Shown: positions 1-13,095, counted from the first letter of the stretch. The stretch: DNA of 64,000 bases from Zeugodacus cucurbitae (GCF_028554725.1 NC_071671.1:41176001-41240000); one strand, 5' to 3'. Notes: a model not told the origin generated them from the letters alone. A program made the numbers and translations.

Positions 1-998
1 TTCACAGCAGCAGGTGGCTTGCCGAGGCAGAAAGAAGGGAGATAAGCAAGTGCAGGTTGTGGTTAAAAAACTCAAACAGAGCAGGTGCATAGCTAATGAT
101 GGAGTTCCCAGCTACTGGCTCTGTTGTTGCCTACATTATGTATAACAATCCCTGCATTCATTGGGCGCCATAAGAAATTTCGGCTGGGGCTGCCTACTCG
201 GTTCGCAAGAAACGTTTGCGCATATCTTTCGCTCTTATGCAAATTGAAAATATAACCGAAAATTAGTTGAGTCAGCAAAGAAAGCACAAGCTCAACTGGA
301 AGGAAGGACCTTTACACACACTCGCACTCGGATCACAGGCAATGAAATTGTCCGAGATACGCGCATTTATGGGGACGATAATGTTAGCGGGACGAAAAAG
401 AACGAAACAAATTAAACAAATTCAAATTGGAGTTGTAAAGCAAACCGACTCCCCTCGCAGCCTCGCCAAAGCCTGGGCACTTGTGTGCGGCAATACTTTG
501 CAAGTAAGTTGAAGTTTGTGCTCAAATTCAATTTCATGCTGCACAGCGCCGAAACAAAGGCCGCGCAATAAAGCACTCTGGATAGATTCTGCTTTTGGGG
601 GCTAAGCGTGGAGTAAAGCAGATTTACCAAGAACCGCCAAGAAGTGGTCGTGCCTAATATTTGTTGCTTTTTCCGAAAGTATTTGTATAATATTGCCAAC
701 AACACTCAACTTGAAGTGCTAAAATTGCAAACATAGAATTTAATTGATCAATTGCATCGAGCGCCGAGAAAATGTTTACAGCGTCACTTGAAAAAAAAAA
801 TAATTTTCGAAAATTTAATTTAAACGCTATACTCAGAGGAAGTGACAATGAAATTCGAGCGTTTTCTGGAAAATATAACCTTTAATTAAATTTGAAGTTC
901 AACCTTGAAAATCAGTCAACTGTAGATATACTGCTCCTTTGTAGAACGCTTATGACAGTTGCATATTGACAAACACATATCATCCGATCAAAGTGGAA
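1..998. other. No gene recognised
   Basis: Moderately AT-rich unique-looking sequence. Short ORFs on both strands overlap each other and match no family I know. Confidence 0.5.
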
Positions 999-1240
999 AA
1001 CTAATATGGCTGTGTAAGCTGACGTTGAGCAACACCAGAAGTTGCGACAGGAACGGGAATTACCTCTCCGAGCCGTTCGATACCAAATGAGGTTTCAGAC
1101 AAGGCGAAAGCGAATACCGCGGACGATGAAACGATAAGAAATATCAGTTATACGATGATATAGGCATAATTCAGCGAATAAAAAGACAGCAGCTACACTG
1201 GCTACGTTATGTTGTTCGAATGGTCGAAAACACTCCACCC
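999..1240 (+). mobile_element. RTE fragment, internally deleted
   Basis: It matches the intact RTE at the LIRLCKLTLSNTKSS region, then jumps to the YRRRWNDELY...LRWLGHVVRMDENTP region. It has stops and is a dead fossil. Confidence 0.75.
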
Positions 1241-1798
1241 AGGTAAATAATTACCTCAACTTTTGCAAACATTTTTGTTAAATTAGCTGGAGCGAGCAGC
1301 AAATGAAAATTTTTTCGTTAAGAACTTTGTAAACTACGACCCAACACAAACAGTTGATGTGAAGTTACCGAGTAACGAAAAATATTTCAAGCTTTCCAGA
1401 CCGGTAGTACGTTCATCTGATAGCTTTACAAAAACAAAATGCACGTAAAAAACTACCGAATTAACAGAGTAGGTCTGAATACCCCTATTACTTATCGGAG
1501 ACGACATAGCGCTAAACTTACCACACTTATAAAGGCTAAATAGAAAATGCAAATATAAGCTTTATCATAATCTTACATCAGCTGTATAGTGTCGTATTGT
1601 GTAGTGTCCTGCGAGATTTAATAATTTTAGATGTAACAGATTCCTACATATAAAGCCAAGTTGTAAGGTATAAAAGGAATAGACTTTTAGATCTCTTCAC
1701 ACCACCATATCAGAGATCTGCATTGAGTAATAATGAAATTAGTGCACTAACTCATGAGCCAAACAAATTGGTGTAAATGAGCACTAATACTAATATCA
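1241..1798. other. No gene recognised
   Basis: Unique-looking AT-rich DNA between an RTE fossil and an INE-1-like copy. Nothing further was seen. Confidence 0.5.
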
Positions 1799-2988
1799 AC
1801 AAGTAAGGAAGGGCTAAGTTCGGGTGTAACCGAACATTTTATACTCTCGCAATTTATTTATTTAACTTAATTAATATTATATAATACACAATTTGACCTA
1901 CATATTCGTCATATATATTGTATAAAATCCATTGAAAGTTGGAAACCCTAATATTAGGTTAGAAGCACCGAGGTCCTCATGTTCGATATATGGGGCCTTG
2001 AAAACCTATGGTCCGATTTCGGCGATTTTTAGAAATGGGCTGCCACACTATAAATACAGTATTTGTGCAAAATTTTGCACCGATATCTTCACTAGTGCTT
2101 ACTTTATATATTGTAAAGTAAACGATTCAGATCATCTTCTAAGTTCTGGTATATAGGAAGTAGGCGTGGTTGTGATCCGATTTGGACAATTTTCACAACA
2201 TATTATTGGGAGGTAAGGAAACTATTACAAACCAAGTTTCATTGAAATCGGTCGAGTAGTTCCTGAGATATGGTTTTTGACCCATAAGTGGGCGACGCCA
2301 CGCCCATTTTCCATTTTGTAAAAAAATCTGAGTGCAGCTTCCATCTGCCATTTCTTATGTGAAATTTAGTGTTTCTGACGTTTTTCTATAGTGAGTTAAC
2401 CCACTTTAAGTAATTTTCAACCTAACCGTTGTATGGGAGGTGGGCGTGGTTATTATCCGATTTCTTTTATTTTTGAACTATATTAAGAAGTGGCTAAAAA
2501 AAACGACTGCAGAAAGTTTGGTTTATATAGCTTCATTGGTTTGCGAGATATATATAAATAACCAATTTGGGGGCGGGACCACGCCCACTTCCCCAAAAAA
2601 ATTACATCCAAATATGCCCCTTCCTGGTGCGATCCTTTATTCCAAATGTTAGTATTATAACTTTATTTATGGCTTAGTTATGACACTTTATGTGTTTTTG
2701 GTTTTCGCCATTTTGTGGGCGTGGCAGTGGACCGATTTTGCCCATTTTCGAAAGCAACCCTCTCACGGTCCCAAGGAACATGTGTTCCAAGTTTCATTAA
2801 GATATCTCAAGTTACAGCTTGCACGGACGGACGGACGGACAGACATCCGGATTTCAACTCCACTCGTCATCCTGATCATTTATATATATATAACGCCATA
2901 TCTAACTCTTTTATTTCTTGGTGACTCAAACAACCGTTATGTGAACAAAACTATGATACTCTGTGCAACAGGTTGCGAGAGTATAAAA
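1799..2988 (-). mobile_element. INE-1/DINE-1-like element, full length (about 1.19 kb)
   Basis: Read on the minus strand it begins TATACTCTCGCAACC and has a GTCCGTCCGTCC block with TGATCAGGATGACGAG before it and a TTAATGAAACTTGG-type block after it. It ends with a GTTCGG...CCGAAC hairpin followed by a TTAGCCCTTCCTTACTTGT terminus. This order of parts matches the Drosophila INE-1/DINE-1 Helitron-related element; the family assignment is by architecture. It encodes no protein. GGGCGTGG motifs recur in the body. Confidence 0.8.
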
Positions 2989-3799
2989 ATGACTAAGACT
3001 CATTTCCACCAAACCAAGAAAAAGCTATTTATACACTTACATGTGCCGGTAATTTATGACTCAAACGAGTTTATAGTAACAATTTGATTTTACTCTCTTG
3101 TTCATTGGTCACGATGAAAATAAACATGAATGAGTTCGCTACACTGATCGGCATGAGTGGAATTGTGACTTCGTAGCTGAGTACGAAAGTAAAGATACCC
3201 AGTGAGAATTTTGTCACATTACATTTTTCATTATTTCATTGAACATGCATTTTCGTGCGTCTGTATTCAATTTCATTTTCAATATATTCAATATATTAAT
3301 ATTAGAAGAACCTAAAAGTATTAACTTTACTGTTATTAAATAACTTTAAACATTAAATGTAATACACAATAGCAACGAACAAAACACATCCTTAATCGTT
3401 TCCCGCAGGGAACTTTTGCCTAGCGGCGGCACAGCCTTCGTCAGTTTTACACAGCCTTCGTCAGTTTCACTTTATTCATTTAGCTATACTATTGGTGTTT
3501 TTTTGGTGGTTTGGCTCATTTTGGTTTAATTTGACTGAATTATTGGCTCATGAGACAATTGAGCACTTCAACGATACGTATGAAGAGAAGCTTACTCATT
3601 ATTCATACTCTCGCTTTGTGTGCTGTGCGTAAATATGTTTTAGTGGATCTTTGTGTTTGATGATTTTTGACTTATATGTACTAATACTATTTTTTGTGTT
3701 ACTCAACCAATGACTCAAAAAAGGGAATAATTGCAGTTCTCTTCACCATATACTCGAATGTGCTTAAGGTAATGCTGAAAGGTGTGACAGTGGTGACAT
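2989..3799. other. Spacer with a short tandem repeat
   Basis: Contains two adjacent copies of ACAGCCTTCGTCAGTTT(T/C)AC at about 3430-3470. No gene was seen. Confidence 0.5.
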
Positions 3800-4203
3800 A
3801 TTCACAAAAAACTTATTTATGGGCGGGGCCTCCCCCATCTTTCAAAAAACATTACATCCAGATATGCCCCTTCCTAGTGCGATCTTTTATACAAAATTTC
3901 ATAGCTTCATTTATCGCTTAGTTATGACACTTTATAGGTTTTCGGGTTTCGCCATTTTGTGGGTTCCAAGGAACATGTGTACCAAGTTTCGTCAAGATAT
4001 CTTAAATTTTACTCATATTATCCGTTGCTCGGACAAATGGACGGACAGACAGTCATCCGGATTTTAACTATTCACGCCATCCTGATCATTTTGATATACA
4101 TATATAACCCTATATCTAACTCGTTTAGTTTTATAACTTACAATCAACCGTTATGTGAACAAAACTATAAGACTCTCTTAGCAACTTTTGTTGCGAGAGT
4201 ATA
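3800..4203 (-). mobile_element. INE-1-like element, 5' third only
   Basis: It holds the TATACTCTCGCAACAAAAGTTG start and the GTCTGTCCGTCC block on the minus strand and lacks the 3' hairpin end. It lies just downstream of the OBP gene. Confidence 0.75.
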
Positions 4204-4299
4204 CACATTGGGAACGAATTCTCTGTGTCCGTCTGCCTGTAGTATGGATTACTCATTGCCCTCCAGAACCACCAATATATACCTATATATACAAATATT

Positions 4300-5190
4300 T
4301 TATTCGCAATGCAAATTATTTATTTGTTATTAACCACCACCAGTTTGATTTCCATATTTCTTTGAAAAATAAGTGTAAATATTCACCAAAAAATTAGTTT
4401 AATGCGTTTCAATATCCATTACATCGATTTACTCCTCTTCCAAACCTTGGTTAATAGTTTGCTTTTTAGGTAAGCGTTTCGTAAGATTTTTTTTTATCAT
4501 GAGCTGTCGCTCAGAATTTGGTGCCATTCGGTGCGCTGGTGTCATTGCCATATCTGATTTGGACAAGTTTGCAGTTGACTCTTCCTCCGCGTTGTCTTCC
4601 TCATTTATTTGATCCACTGGCTCAAGTTGGTGATTCGACGGCATCATCATCCGTTGCCCAGCACGATAGCATTGATGAATGAGGAAAGCTCTTTCGCACT
4701 TATTGTCGCTATACTGGCCTAAGCACTCTCGTTCCAACATGCGCTTGGGATCGGTAACATCGCCCAGCAAACTAATGAGGTCACGTTCGACAAAAACTCC
4801 GTTACGCACCACTCCCATATGCTCGTAAAGACAATGGGTGAAACATTGTGTGTTCTTCGTGGCATTGCTGAAGTCGTTTTCATTGAACTTACGCAGCTCG
4901 TCCATCGACAGATCAGTCTCCAAAGCACACAACCGCACCATTTCCGGATTGATGCGATGTTGATCCTCGGACACGCTCATGTCGAAACTCATTTTGATCG
5001 AAGCGGATCGTGCCTATGGTGTAGTAAAGAAACAAATATTATTTGTAAAAGTTACTCGATCCTTTTTGTAATTTTACTCACTTCTACACCTGGAAAGGTT
5101 GGCAGTTCCACCATGGCAGCCAATACCAAGGCAGTGAATACAATTAATTTGCTGTCCATATTTTCGCTCTCTGTTTGCTGCTGACTGCTT
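4300..5190 (-). CDS. Odorant-binding protein (classic six-cysteine OBP, long C-terminal tail), two exons
   Basis: Coding exon 1 is 5159-5082 and exon 2 is 5013-4429, with a 68-bp GT...AG intron between them in phase 0; the joined product is 220 residues. Residues 1-20 are a hydrophobic signal peptide (MDSKLIVFTALVLAAMVELP). Six cysteines at about 55, 83, 87, 123, 132 and 141 have spacings X27, X3, X35, X8, X8, which is the classic insect PBP/GOBP pattern. Such proteins are secreted into sensillum lymph or other fluids and carry small hydrophobic ligands. After the sixth cysteine come about 79 residues: an acidic stretch near 160-170, then a Lys/Arg-rich end. The tail has no cysteine, so this is not a Plus-C OBP. 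The methionine at 4992 is internal; only the spliced form has a signal peptide. Which OBP orthologue this is cannot be settled by eye. Confidence 0.9.
4319..4324 (-). terminator. Poly(A) signal AATAAA of the OBP gene
   Basis: A canonical AATAAA on the minus strand lies about 105 bases past the OBP stop codon and before the truncated INE-1-like repeat that ends at 4203. Confidence 0.6.
4429..5013 (-). CDS. OBP coding exon 2 (all six cysteines and the tail)
   Basis: It follows a pyrimidine-rich acceptor (TTTCTTTACTACACCATAG) and continues the exon 1 frame with ARSASIK before the internal methionine. It ends at a TAA at 4429-4431. Confidence 0.88.
   Translation of the reverse strand, partial: ARSASIKMSFDMSVSEDQHRINPEMVRLCALETDLSMDELRKFNENDFSNATKNTQCFTHCLYEHMGVVRNGVFVERDLISLLGDVTDPKRMLERECLGQYSDNKCERAFLIHQCYRAGQRMMMPSNHQLEPVDQINEEDNAEEESTANLSKSDMAMTPAHRMAPNSERQLMIKKNLTKRLPKKQTINQGLEEE
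5082..5159 (-). CDS. OBP coding exon 1 (signal peptide)
   Basis: Twenty-six codons from the ATG at 5159 to a GTGAGT donor at 5081. It encodes the signal peptide and is the only ATG that makes the exon 2 product secretable. Confidence 0.85.
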
Positions 5191-5211
5191 GACCACTGCA
5201 AGTTGTACACT

Positions 5212-5221
5212 TTTATATAAA
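5212..5221 (-). promoter_or_regulatory. TATA box of the OBP gene
   Basis: TATATAAAAG on the minus strand lies about 55-60 bases upstream of the OBP ATG. This leaves room for a start site near 5180-5190, where TCAG-type initiator sequence is present. The start site is inferred. Confidence 0.6.
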
Positions 5222-8200
5222 TATTTTATAGAAAGAATTGGTATTTTTATTTTTATTTTTTTATGCGATTCTTTCGAGCATAAAATATAATCGCACATGT
5301 AATTAAAAATTTCATGGCATATTATTTCGTACAAAAATGTTGTTGTATGCCTATGCAGCTTGTGCGGCTTAATCCACTCGCTTATGTGACAATATAATGG
5401 CGTGAATTAATTTTAATGTTATTTTTTAATTCTCCCGCTAAAGCCAATTGCATTTTTATTCAATTGATTGCTTTGCCCGAAAGCTGATTGTGCAAATACC
5501 CTTCGGAAATAGCAATTAAATATTAAATTGTCGGTGCTAATGAGGGGTTGGTGCTTCATTTTGTCTTAATTCAAAATATCATTAGATATTTAATTCTTTC
5601 GTTGATGCAGATGATCCGAAGAGTAGTAGTAGTATACCATCCTCACTAGATTGGGAGAACGAAATATAATCTCTCGCTACTAATTAGAGATAATAATATA
5701 ATTTTTGTTAATACTTGGAATGTGGGTAGTTAGCACTGGGCTCTAGGTAGAGTTTTACTAAACAATCGAGCAAACACGAACTAAGTGTATGGACTATGAT
5801 GGGTGAAGTTAATAAAATATCACTGAATATGATTTGAACTTATATTTGGATCTGTAGAATGGTATAGCAGCATTCTACGAACGATTTCGAAAGAATACAT
5901 ATATCGTCTACTATAACTCAAATAAAATTCACTCTCTCTCTCAAACTCATTGAAAATGTAACAAAAAGCAACTCACTTGACAGTGTAATGCGGTTTGATA
6001 TTCAGAAAGGCATGTAAGGTAATGACAGTAATTGTGACCAACAAATTTAGAGATTCAAAAAACATAATCCAAATATTCCCAAAAAACATGGCAACCACTC
6101 GAAGAGAACTTATAGCGAAAAGTTATAATATTATTTGAATGAATTATTTACTTTTAGAATATTAAATTTTGAAGTACTAAAAAAGTATTCCCTGCGAAAT
6201 GTAGAATATTTCAGGACACACTTAATATTATTCATTAATAATTTCCCCCCGGTATAACGGTATAATTACTCCTTTAATATCCCGAGCATAAGAATTAAAA
6301 AATAATAATTTAATATACATATGATGACAACAAATAAGGTCATACGACAACATTTCATAATCCCCTAAAGCAAATTAATTTCAGCCACAAATAAATCAAT
6401 CAACTGTCTCCGGAATTTATTGATACAAATATGTACGATATGGGCGATAGCTATATGGCAATGTGAGTAGATAATAGTAATTTATTATTTTAAATAAATA
6501 CGATGATGATTTCCTGATGAAATGTGTGACGGATTTCGTTTTATACTTTATGACTCATTGCATGAATGATTGGACCAAAATTGATGAGTTTGTGGCTATA
6601 ATGGTTCTTACTTTTGAATTGCTATTGCATATAAAGTGATCACTTTAATTTATTTATTATTGTTAAAATTTATATTAATTATAATTGGTAAGCGTAATAG
6701 TAAGTGTTTACATTTCTTTAGAAATTAGCACATGTAATTCAATGACATTTATATCTTTCTACTTTACAAAATCACTTTGTTGAAACAAATACAACTTTGG
6801 GGATGAATAATCCTGAAAATAATTATACATATTTCTTAAAAGTGATAATGGGGCCACCATTGAGTGCTATTTAACTGGAAGAAACTGACCGAATTATAAC
6901 AATACATGAGTATGTCAATTGGTGACCTAGAGTAAGTCAACTTGCTAAACTCTAAATGCCTTAAAATGTACCATTGAAATCATATTTCTGTGCTTAATTA
7001 AAAGTAAAAGACTAAAAAATGCCGTTTATATGATAGATATCTGCTTGTGCGGAGGATTATAAATATTTACGTTAGTTAGAAATATGAAAATAGCCAATTA
7101 TTAATATGTATTTTATGTAATTTTCCTACAAAAATCTATAACTTAAATTGAAATAATTATATGTTAATCAGTAATAACACTTATATTTTTATTATAATTT
7201 TTTTTTATTATATCCGAGGGTAAACTTTTGAGTTCATTAGTAAATTAATTAGTTCTAACGGTGCTAACGATCACTTCAAATTGTCCATAATTTTATTATT
7301 ATTTTCTCTTATTCTCTCTCTCTCTCATAATCTTCAATAATTTTTACCTCCCTCGTACAAAATCAAATGATGACGAAACAATTCAGACATTCCCAATTCT
7401 TTTTCAACGTCTCCTTTTGTTACTTTTTACTCGCAATGACATTTGAGCACATTTAATCATACACGTCTTCTGAATCACAAAACCAAGCTAGAAATAGAAG
7501 AGTCCTACTGCAACTCGAGTTACTGAAAGCATCGTTAACCATACTGTTCTATTCGGCAGACTTGAGGAGACCTCACTACTACTAGACCTCAAAGGTGGGA
7601 TTATCAAAACTCTTACGTTTCTAATTATATATTTTTTTACTTCCAACATAGATATCTCCACAGTATGCCCTCTTTCATATTGCATGCAAGATCATGTCTT
7701 TACCCACATCTGTACGATCCGCTCTCTGGACTTTTCTTCATCACTAATATGCATTTCTTTCCGATAACATTTACCTTAGACACGGCTAACGTAGCCGCTG
7801 TAAAACATTACTATTTAGATAATCGTCGCAATTTCTTCCAATACTAATTACAGAAGGATCAGTTAATTTTTGCAATCGTAAAAACTAACCTAATCACTAG
7901 TACGTACGCTAAATGTGAATTGTCATTAGAAGTTATAGCAGTGCTCCTCATATATTAATTTTGAAAAGCAATTACTACAGTTAAAGTGCTCAACCATTCA
8001 AACGGCTGTCGCCCGTCAATACTCATACATAATTGGGCACATTGCGGCTATTACACGCAGTCGAGTCATTGAAGACGTCTAGCAAAATGGCGCAAAAAAT
8101 AATAATGCAATTGGAGTGCACAAAAAATAATAAGAGATGTCCACCCAGGGAGGGAGTGAGGCACTCAATAGATTTTCATTGAAACGCCAAGTCACCACAT

Positions 8201-9428
8201 TGAGGTAAGTCGCATTGGTGACACCTTAGCGCACTTTTAAACCCCCCACATACAAACAAACCCAGCTCACATCAATTGGCGGACTCTACCTAGCGGAACA
8301 ATCGTCGTTTAATGCGCTTTTGTGGTGCATTTAGACGTGGTTTGCCGCGTTTTAAGAGCGAAATTTTGCCACTTATTTCTAGCCGCAACTTGACGCCGGC
8401 CGACACTCGATCGAACACACTTCTGAGTGATTTGTACTCCACTGCCACGACTGGATACTGACTTTTGAGTGTGACTATGGCCAGACGACCCTACTACAGT
8501 GTGTGTGCAATTATGCTCGTGCCTTTGGCTCAAGTAGAGTCCAATGTGACGAAGCGCTAAGTCAACTATTGAGCCGGCGGATAATCTGCGAATGAAAAAG
8601 CCAAATGCATTAATTTGCTTGGAAACCCATAACTACATCCTTGCTCTATAATGAAACTGATTTATTTATAGTTCATAATGTTAAGTGCATATATGAGCGG
8701 GTAATCTAATATACATAAATTATGAAATTGAGGTTATGCTTAATGACTTTAGCAATATATTATACTGTTTTTTCTACGTGTACATTTTAAAATGCTTGTG
8801 GTTACACATACACGTATGGTATATACGTGTGTACAACTACATACTATATGGACTGTTTTAATGGTTTGGCATTACAAATTAAATTACGCTAATTTTTCGA
8901 AGAAGTAATTGATATTTTAGCGAACTAGAAATTAGCGCACATTTGCATAATATTCAAATTCACAATGGTCATATATTACATACATACATAAATATACCTG
9001 TATGAATAATGTATAATATCATTTTATCTGCTTAATGAACCGCTATTCTGATCGTAAAATTTTAAATTATTTTGTTGTTGCTATTGTTGTTGGTTATCAA
9101 TTTAACCATAAAGACATGTTCCCTCAAGCATAAATTTATTCAGTAACTTTATGGAAATGATGTAAATATGTACATATACTATGTTCTTGAGTCTTATCTG
9201 ATAAAAAAACATATTCATAAAACTATTTCATTAAATTTTTTTACTTTAACATACAGACTTACATATATTATAAACATTTATAAACTTATAGAGTGATATA
9301 TTCCTTCTTATATAAATATAATCACGAAAATAAAAATTAATTAATTAAGTTGTTAATCTCGAAGAAGTATGTTTACACTGTACAACAACTTACTAAAAAT
9401 TTTAAACTTTTCCCTCGAAAACTCTCAT
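5222..9428. other. Upstream region of the OBP gene, no gene recognised
   Basis: About 4.2 kb, very AT-rich, with a TC microsatellite at about 7313-7326. The block at 8280-8580 is more GC-balanced and looks like a 5' UTR or regulatory block on either strand, but no coding exon can be defended. Confidence 0.45.
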
Positions 9429-10203
9429 CGAATGTTGGCATCGTCCACGTTTCTGCACTATAGAGCAGGGCGGGAATAATTATAGAGTTTGGTTTTGGTT
9501 AGTCGAGAGAGGAATTTACTATTCAACTACCTACTTAGTCCAAAGGAGCACTTGTTGGCAAGATTGATTCTATTGTTGGATTTCAAGGCTAACACGGCTT
9601 GGAGAGGTCCTTCCCGATCCTGACGGAGCTTTTGGTGTTGCTCAACGTCAGCTTACATAGCCGTATTAGTTTTGCAGGGATACCAAATTCAGACATCGCG
9701 GCATAAAGGCAGCTCCTTCTCGTGCTGTCGAAAGCAGCTTTAAAGTCGACAAATAGATGGTGTATCGATCCTTTTCACGGGTATTCTCCAAGATTTAGCG
9801 CATGGTGAATATCTGGTCAGTTGTTGATTTTCCAGGTCTAAAGCCACACTGGTAAGGTCCAATCAGTTTGTTGACGGTGGGCTTTAGTCTTTCACACAGT
9901 ACGCTCGATAGAACCTTATTCGCGATGTTAAGGAGACTTATCCCACGATAGTTGGTGCAGTTTGTGGGGTCTCCCTTTTTGTGGATTGGGCAGAGTACAC
10001 TGAGATTCCAATCGTCGGACATGCTTTCTTCCGACCATATTTTGCAAAGAAGTTGATGCATGCACCTTATCAGCTCTTCGCCGCCGTATTTGAATAGCTC
10101 GGCCGGCAATCCATCGGCCCCCGCCGCCTTGTTGTTCTTCAAGCGGGTAATAGCTATTCTAATTTCTTCACGGTCGGAAAATGGAACATCTGTTCCACCT
10201 ATA
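9429..10203 (-). mobile_element. RTE fragment (RT N-terminal half, YADD region deleted)
   Basis: The minus strand from 10203 encodes GTDVPFSDREEIRIAITRLKN through GFRPGKSTTDQIFTMR. It then loses the frame and jumps from the KSSV region directly to the part after YADD (NRCYFGLSRQLN-like). It has no active site. Confidence 0.85.
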
Positions 10204-10317
10204 AATTTATAGATATTTTTGTGATCCATTAAGATACGAAAACGAATTTCGGTTTAGTTGAACCTGATTGATGAATCTCTTCGCATGGATCCATAAACTC
10301 TCAGCCCTTTTATAACT

Positions 10318-10580
10318 ACGGCTACGCTGGCTAGGTCATGTTGTTCGTATGGATGAAAGTGCTCCAGATCTGAAAGTATTCGATGCAGTACCCGCTGGTG
10401 GAAGCCGAGGAAGAGGGAGACCTTCACTCCGATGGAAGGACCAGGTGGAGAGGGACCTGGCTTCGCTTGGTATAACCAATTTGCGCCAAATTGCCAGAAG
10501 GAGAGATACATGGCGCGCTGTTGTGGACTCGGCTATAACCGCGTAAGCGATGTCTACGCCAGTCAAGAAGAAGAAGAACA
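10318..10580 (+). mobile_element. RTE fragment (C-terminal end)
   Basis: The plus strand encodes RLRWLGHVVRMDESAPDLKV, then GGSRGRGRPSLRWKDQVERD, to the natural end of the protein. It finishes in a short AAG repeat, as expected for an RTE 3' tail. It lies head to head with the fragment at 9429-10203. Confidence 0.85.
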
Positions 10581-12879
10581 AATAAATATATGAAAGTATT
10601 TCCCGTTTTAAATGCTGTACTTATAGTAAGTCCCAAATGAGTGCTCGCTTTTAAGCATCAAAAAAATTATAAATTTCATCTTACCCTTAGATGTATGTAT
10701 GTGTGTATCCATGCTGTCCAAATACTTTTTCTACTACCAGTAGAAGACTTTTACTCCTCCAACACAATTAAGTGTAAATTACTCGATAAAATAAATAAAA
10801 GCTTTAACTGTAAAGTACACTTAGTTTATTATAAAAATAGATAAACTTCGTTGAAGCTCGACGATGCATGCCACACAAGTCCATTGTCGTCAACAAAAGT
10901 CCACAACAATAAATATTGGCAATTGCGAAAGGAATTGGTTAGCAGGTGGGCCTAGCAAAAAGGAAGCATTTGAAATTAAGCGAGTTCTCACTCCCAACCA
11001 CAGTTGAGAGGATTTCTAAAGAAAAACTTTTGGTTGGAAACAGTAAATAGAAGTGCTGTCTTTAGTATGAAAAGGAAAAAAAGGAATAACAAACAACAAT
11101 AAAATAATGCGTCGAAGCGAGAGTATTTATAACGGTGACAATTGACGCTGTGAAAGCTGCCTAAGCGATGTTGACAACAATCATTGTGGCAACAAAAACA
11201 TGTAGACTTACGTATGTAGGTGTTTCTTGTTTAAACTTTGTATTATTGTTGTTATTAAGAAAGTTTACTGCCTCGACCAGCGGTTGACTATGAGTTCTGT
11301 CACTTTATTTGTATTCGCCTTGTTGTTGGTATTTACTTATTTGTAAAGCTTTTAAGAAAATGAAAATCAGCAATCGGCAAAGATTTAAAGTACATAAGTT
11401 TGTATGTAACAATTGTAACAAATATATTTTAATAATAGAGTCTAAGATCGACGAAGAAAAACATTTATGGAGGAAAATATAATGTTATATATTTTAAGAT
11501 ATTGTCAGCAAGTACATTTAAAAATTATGGTCTGACTAAAAAAAACTACAAACAATACAACCCACTGCTTTAAATAACATTTTAGCCAGAAAATTAGATC
11601 TTAATGTTACTCTATTTTTTTAGTGAGTATATTTTTATTATTAAGTATGTACAGGGTGCTTTTGTAATGTAAACAACTTTAATTTGAAATTTACAAAATA
11701 GCATTTATATAAGTAGTTGTTAAGATAAATATTCGACGGGAAAACATAGTACGTATTTGGTTAATCAAATTATACTGAACAACTAAATGTGAAAATCATA
11801 TATATAATTTGACAGCTGGTTTGACAGATTTCTGACAGATTATACCCAAAAGCTCGTACTTAAAGCATACCACATGCTCCTAAACAGACAGACTGGTGGG
11901 AGAATTTCCCCATTTGATGGTCAGATAATAACATTTCTAGATTTATATTATATTTAGTAATTAGGATGTAAAATATTTACTTACTTTATACAAGATTTTT
12001 AGTACATCAAAGCTCATCAAATTTAAGATAACGGCTTAAGGACTGCAATATGTACTCCTAAAATAAATATGTGTGTCATAAAAGTAGACACTTAATATTT
12101 TATAATAATTTACAGCTATTAATTTTTCTCTTAAACAGATTTCACCCAATGCATTATGAATTCCGATCAGCTTTATTATGTGCTTAGGCACGCACAGCCA
12201 CCACCTGTTGACCACAAGACCTGTCAGAGAAATGACTTTGGAATATTTCCAGTCCGAAAATCAGATGCAAATTAAATAAGGAAAATATTAGCGGGCGCTT
12301 ATGGTAAGGTGTAAAGAGAAAATAGTCCCTGGTCCCGCTGCTCTATGAAAGCGTATTGCAAAACAACTTTTTATAATCTTTAGTGGATAGAATAGATTGG
12401 TAAGCACCTCACGTAGTTGTATTTTTACCGCGGCATAAGGCTATTTTTAAAAGTTAATCAATGGTGAATGCCATAACAACAATTATAATGAATCGATTAT
12501 ATTCATTTGTTATAATATTTGTTTAGTCTTTCATTATTATATGAAGTGATGTTATTAAAATTATTTGACTTTCCACAAAGTTTTAGAGTTGCGGTGAACT
12601 TGTAAATTGGCATCAAAAACTAAATAAATATTCGAATTGAGAAGAAATAGAATATAATACAGAAAAGAAAAGCCACAAATTACTACTGAAATGTGGAATA
12701 GACTGCATGAAGTGGCTACTGTGGTAATGTACTTAAAAAAATTCTAAAGCGATATTAACCGCACTCGCTGAAAACATTTACTTCTGTCATTTCGTTATAC
12801 AGTGTGAATAGTTATGTTGAAGCTCTCTTTATGTTACAGTTGGGAATGATCGTACTCCTGTAAGCTTACAGTTTGTAAG
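10581..12879. other. No gene recognised
   Basis: AT-rich intergenic DNA. All ORFs are short and unlike any family I know. Confidence 0.5.
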
Positions 12880-12990
12880 TGTGTAAAATGTTTGGTAATA
12901 CCCGAACTTAACCCTTCCTGACCTTTTTTTCACATCACCTGATCTCGTTCCACCGAGTGAATATTGAAGTTTTGGTAATTTGTTAGCTTA
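12880..12990 (+). repeat. INE-1-like 3' end remnant plus flank, repeated at 14.69 kb
   Basis: AAAATGTTTGGTAATACCCGAA is a 3' hairpin end without a body. The 80 bases after it (CACATCACCTGA, CGTTCCACCGAGTG, ATATTGAAG) recur after the copy at 13.1-14.7 kb, giving a direct repeat of about 100 bp around that element. Confidence 0.6.
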
Positions 12991-13095
12991 GAAGAATCTA
13001 GAAAACTATCTAACTTATTAACTTTCTTCCAAATAATTTTGGAACTTGTTAAGAGGTTACAGGGGGTCTATATAAAATTCAAAACATTTATTTTT

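Noticed and set aside
2821..2845. GGAC tandem repeats as a CRISPR or satellite array
   Set aside because: They are the GTCCGTCC block of the INE-1-like element and recur only within it. No spacer structure was seen.
2440..3087. ORFs of 60-135 codons inside INE-1-like copies (also at 3694-4397, 23889-24149, 40041-40485, 62760-63221)
   Set aside because: The same ORFs recur, broken, in several copies of the repeat. They encode no known domain and reflect the repeat sequence.
8309..8533. Small ORF in a GC-balanced block upstream of the OBP gene
   Set aside because: It looks more like 5' UTR or regulatory DNA. It is too far from the OBP TATA box to belong to that gene.
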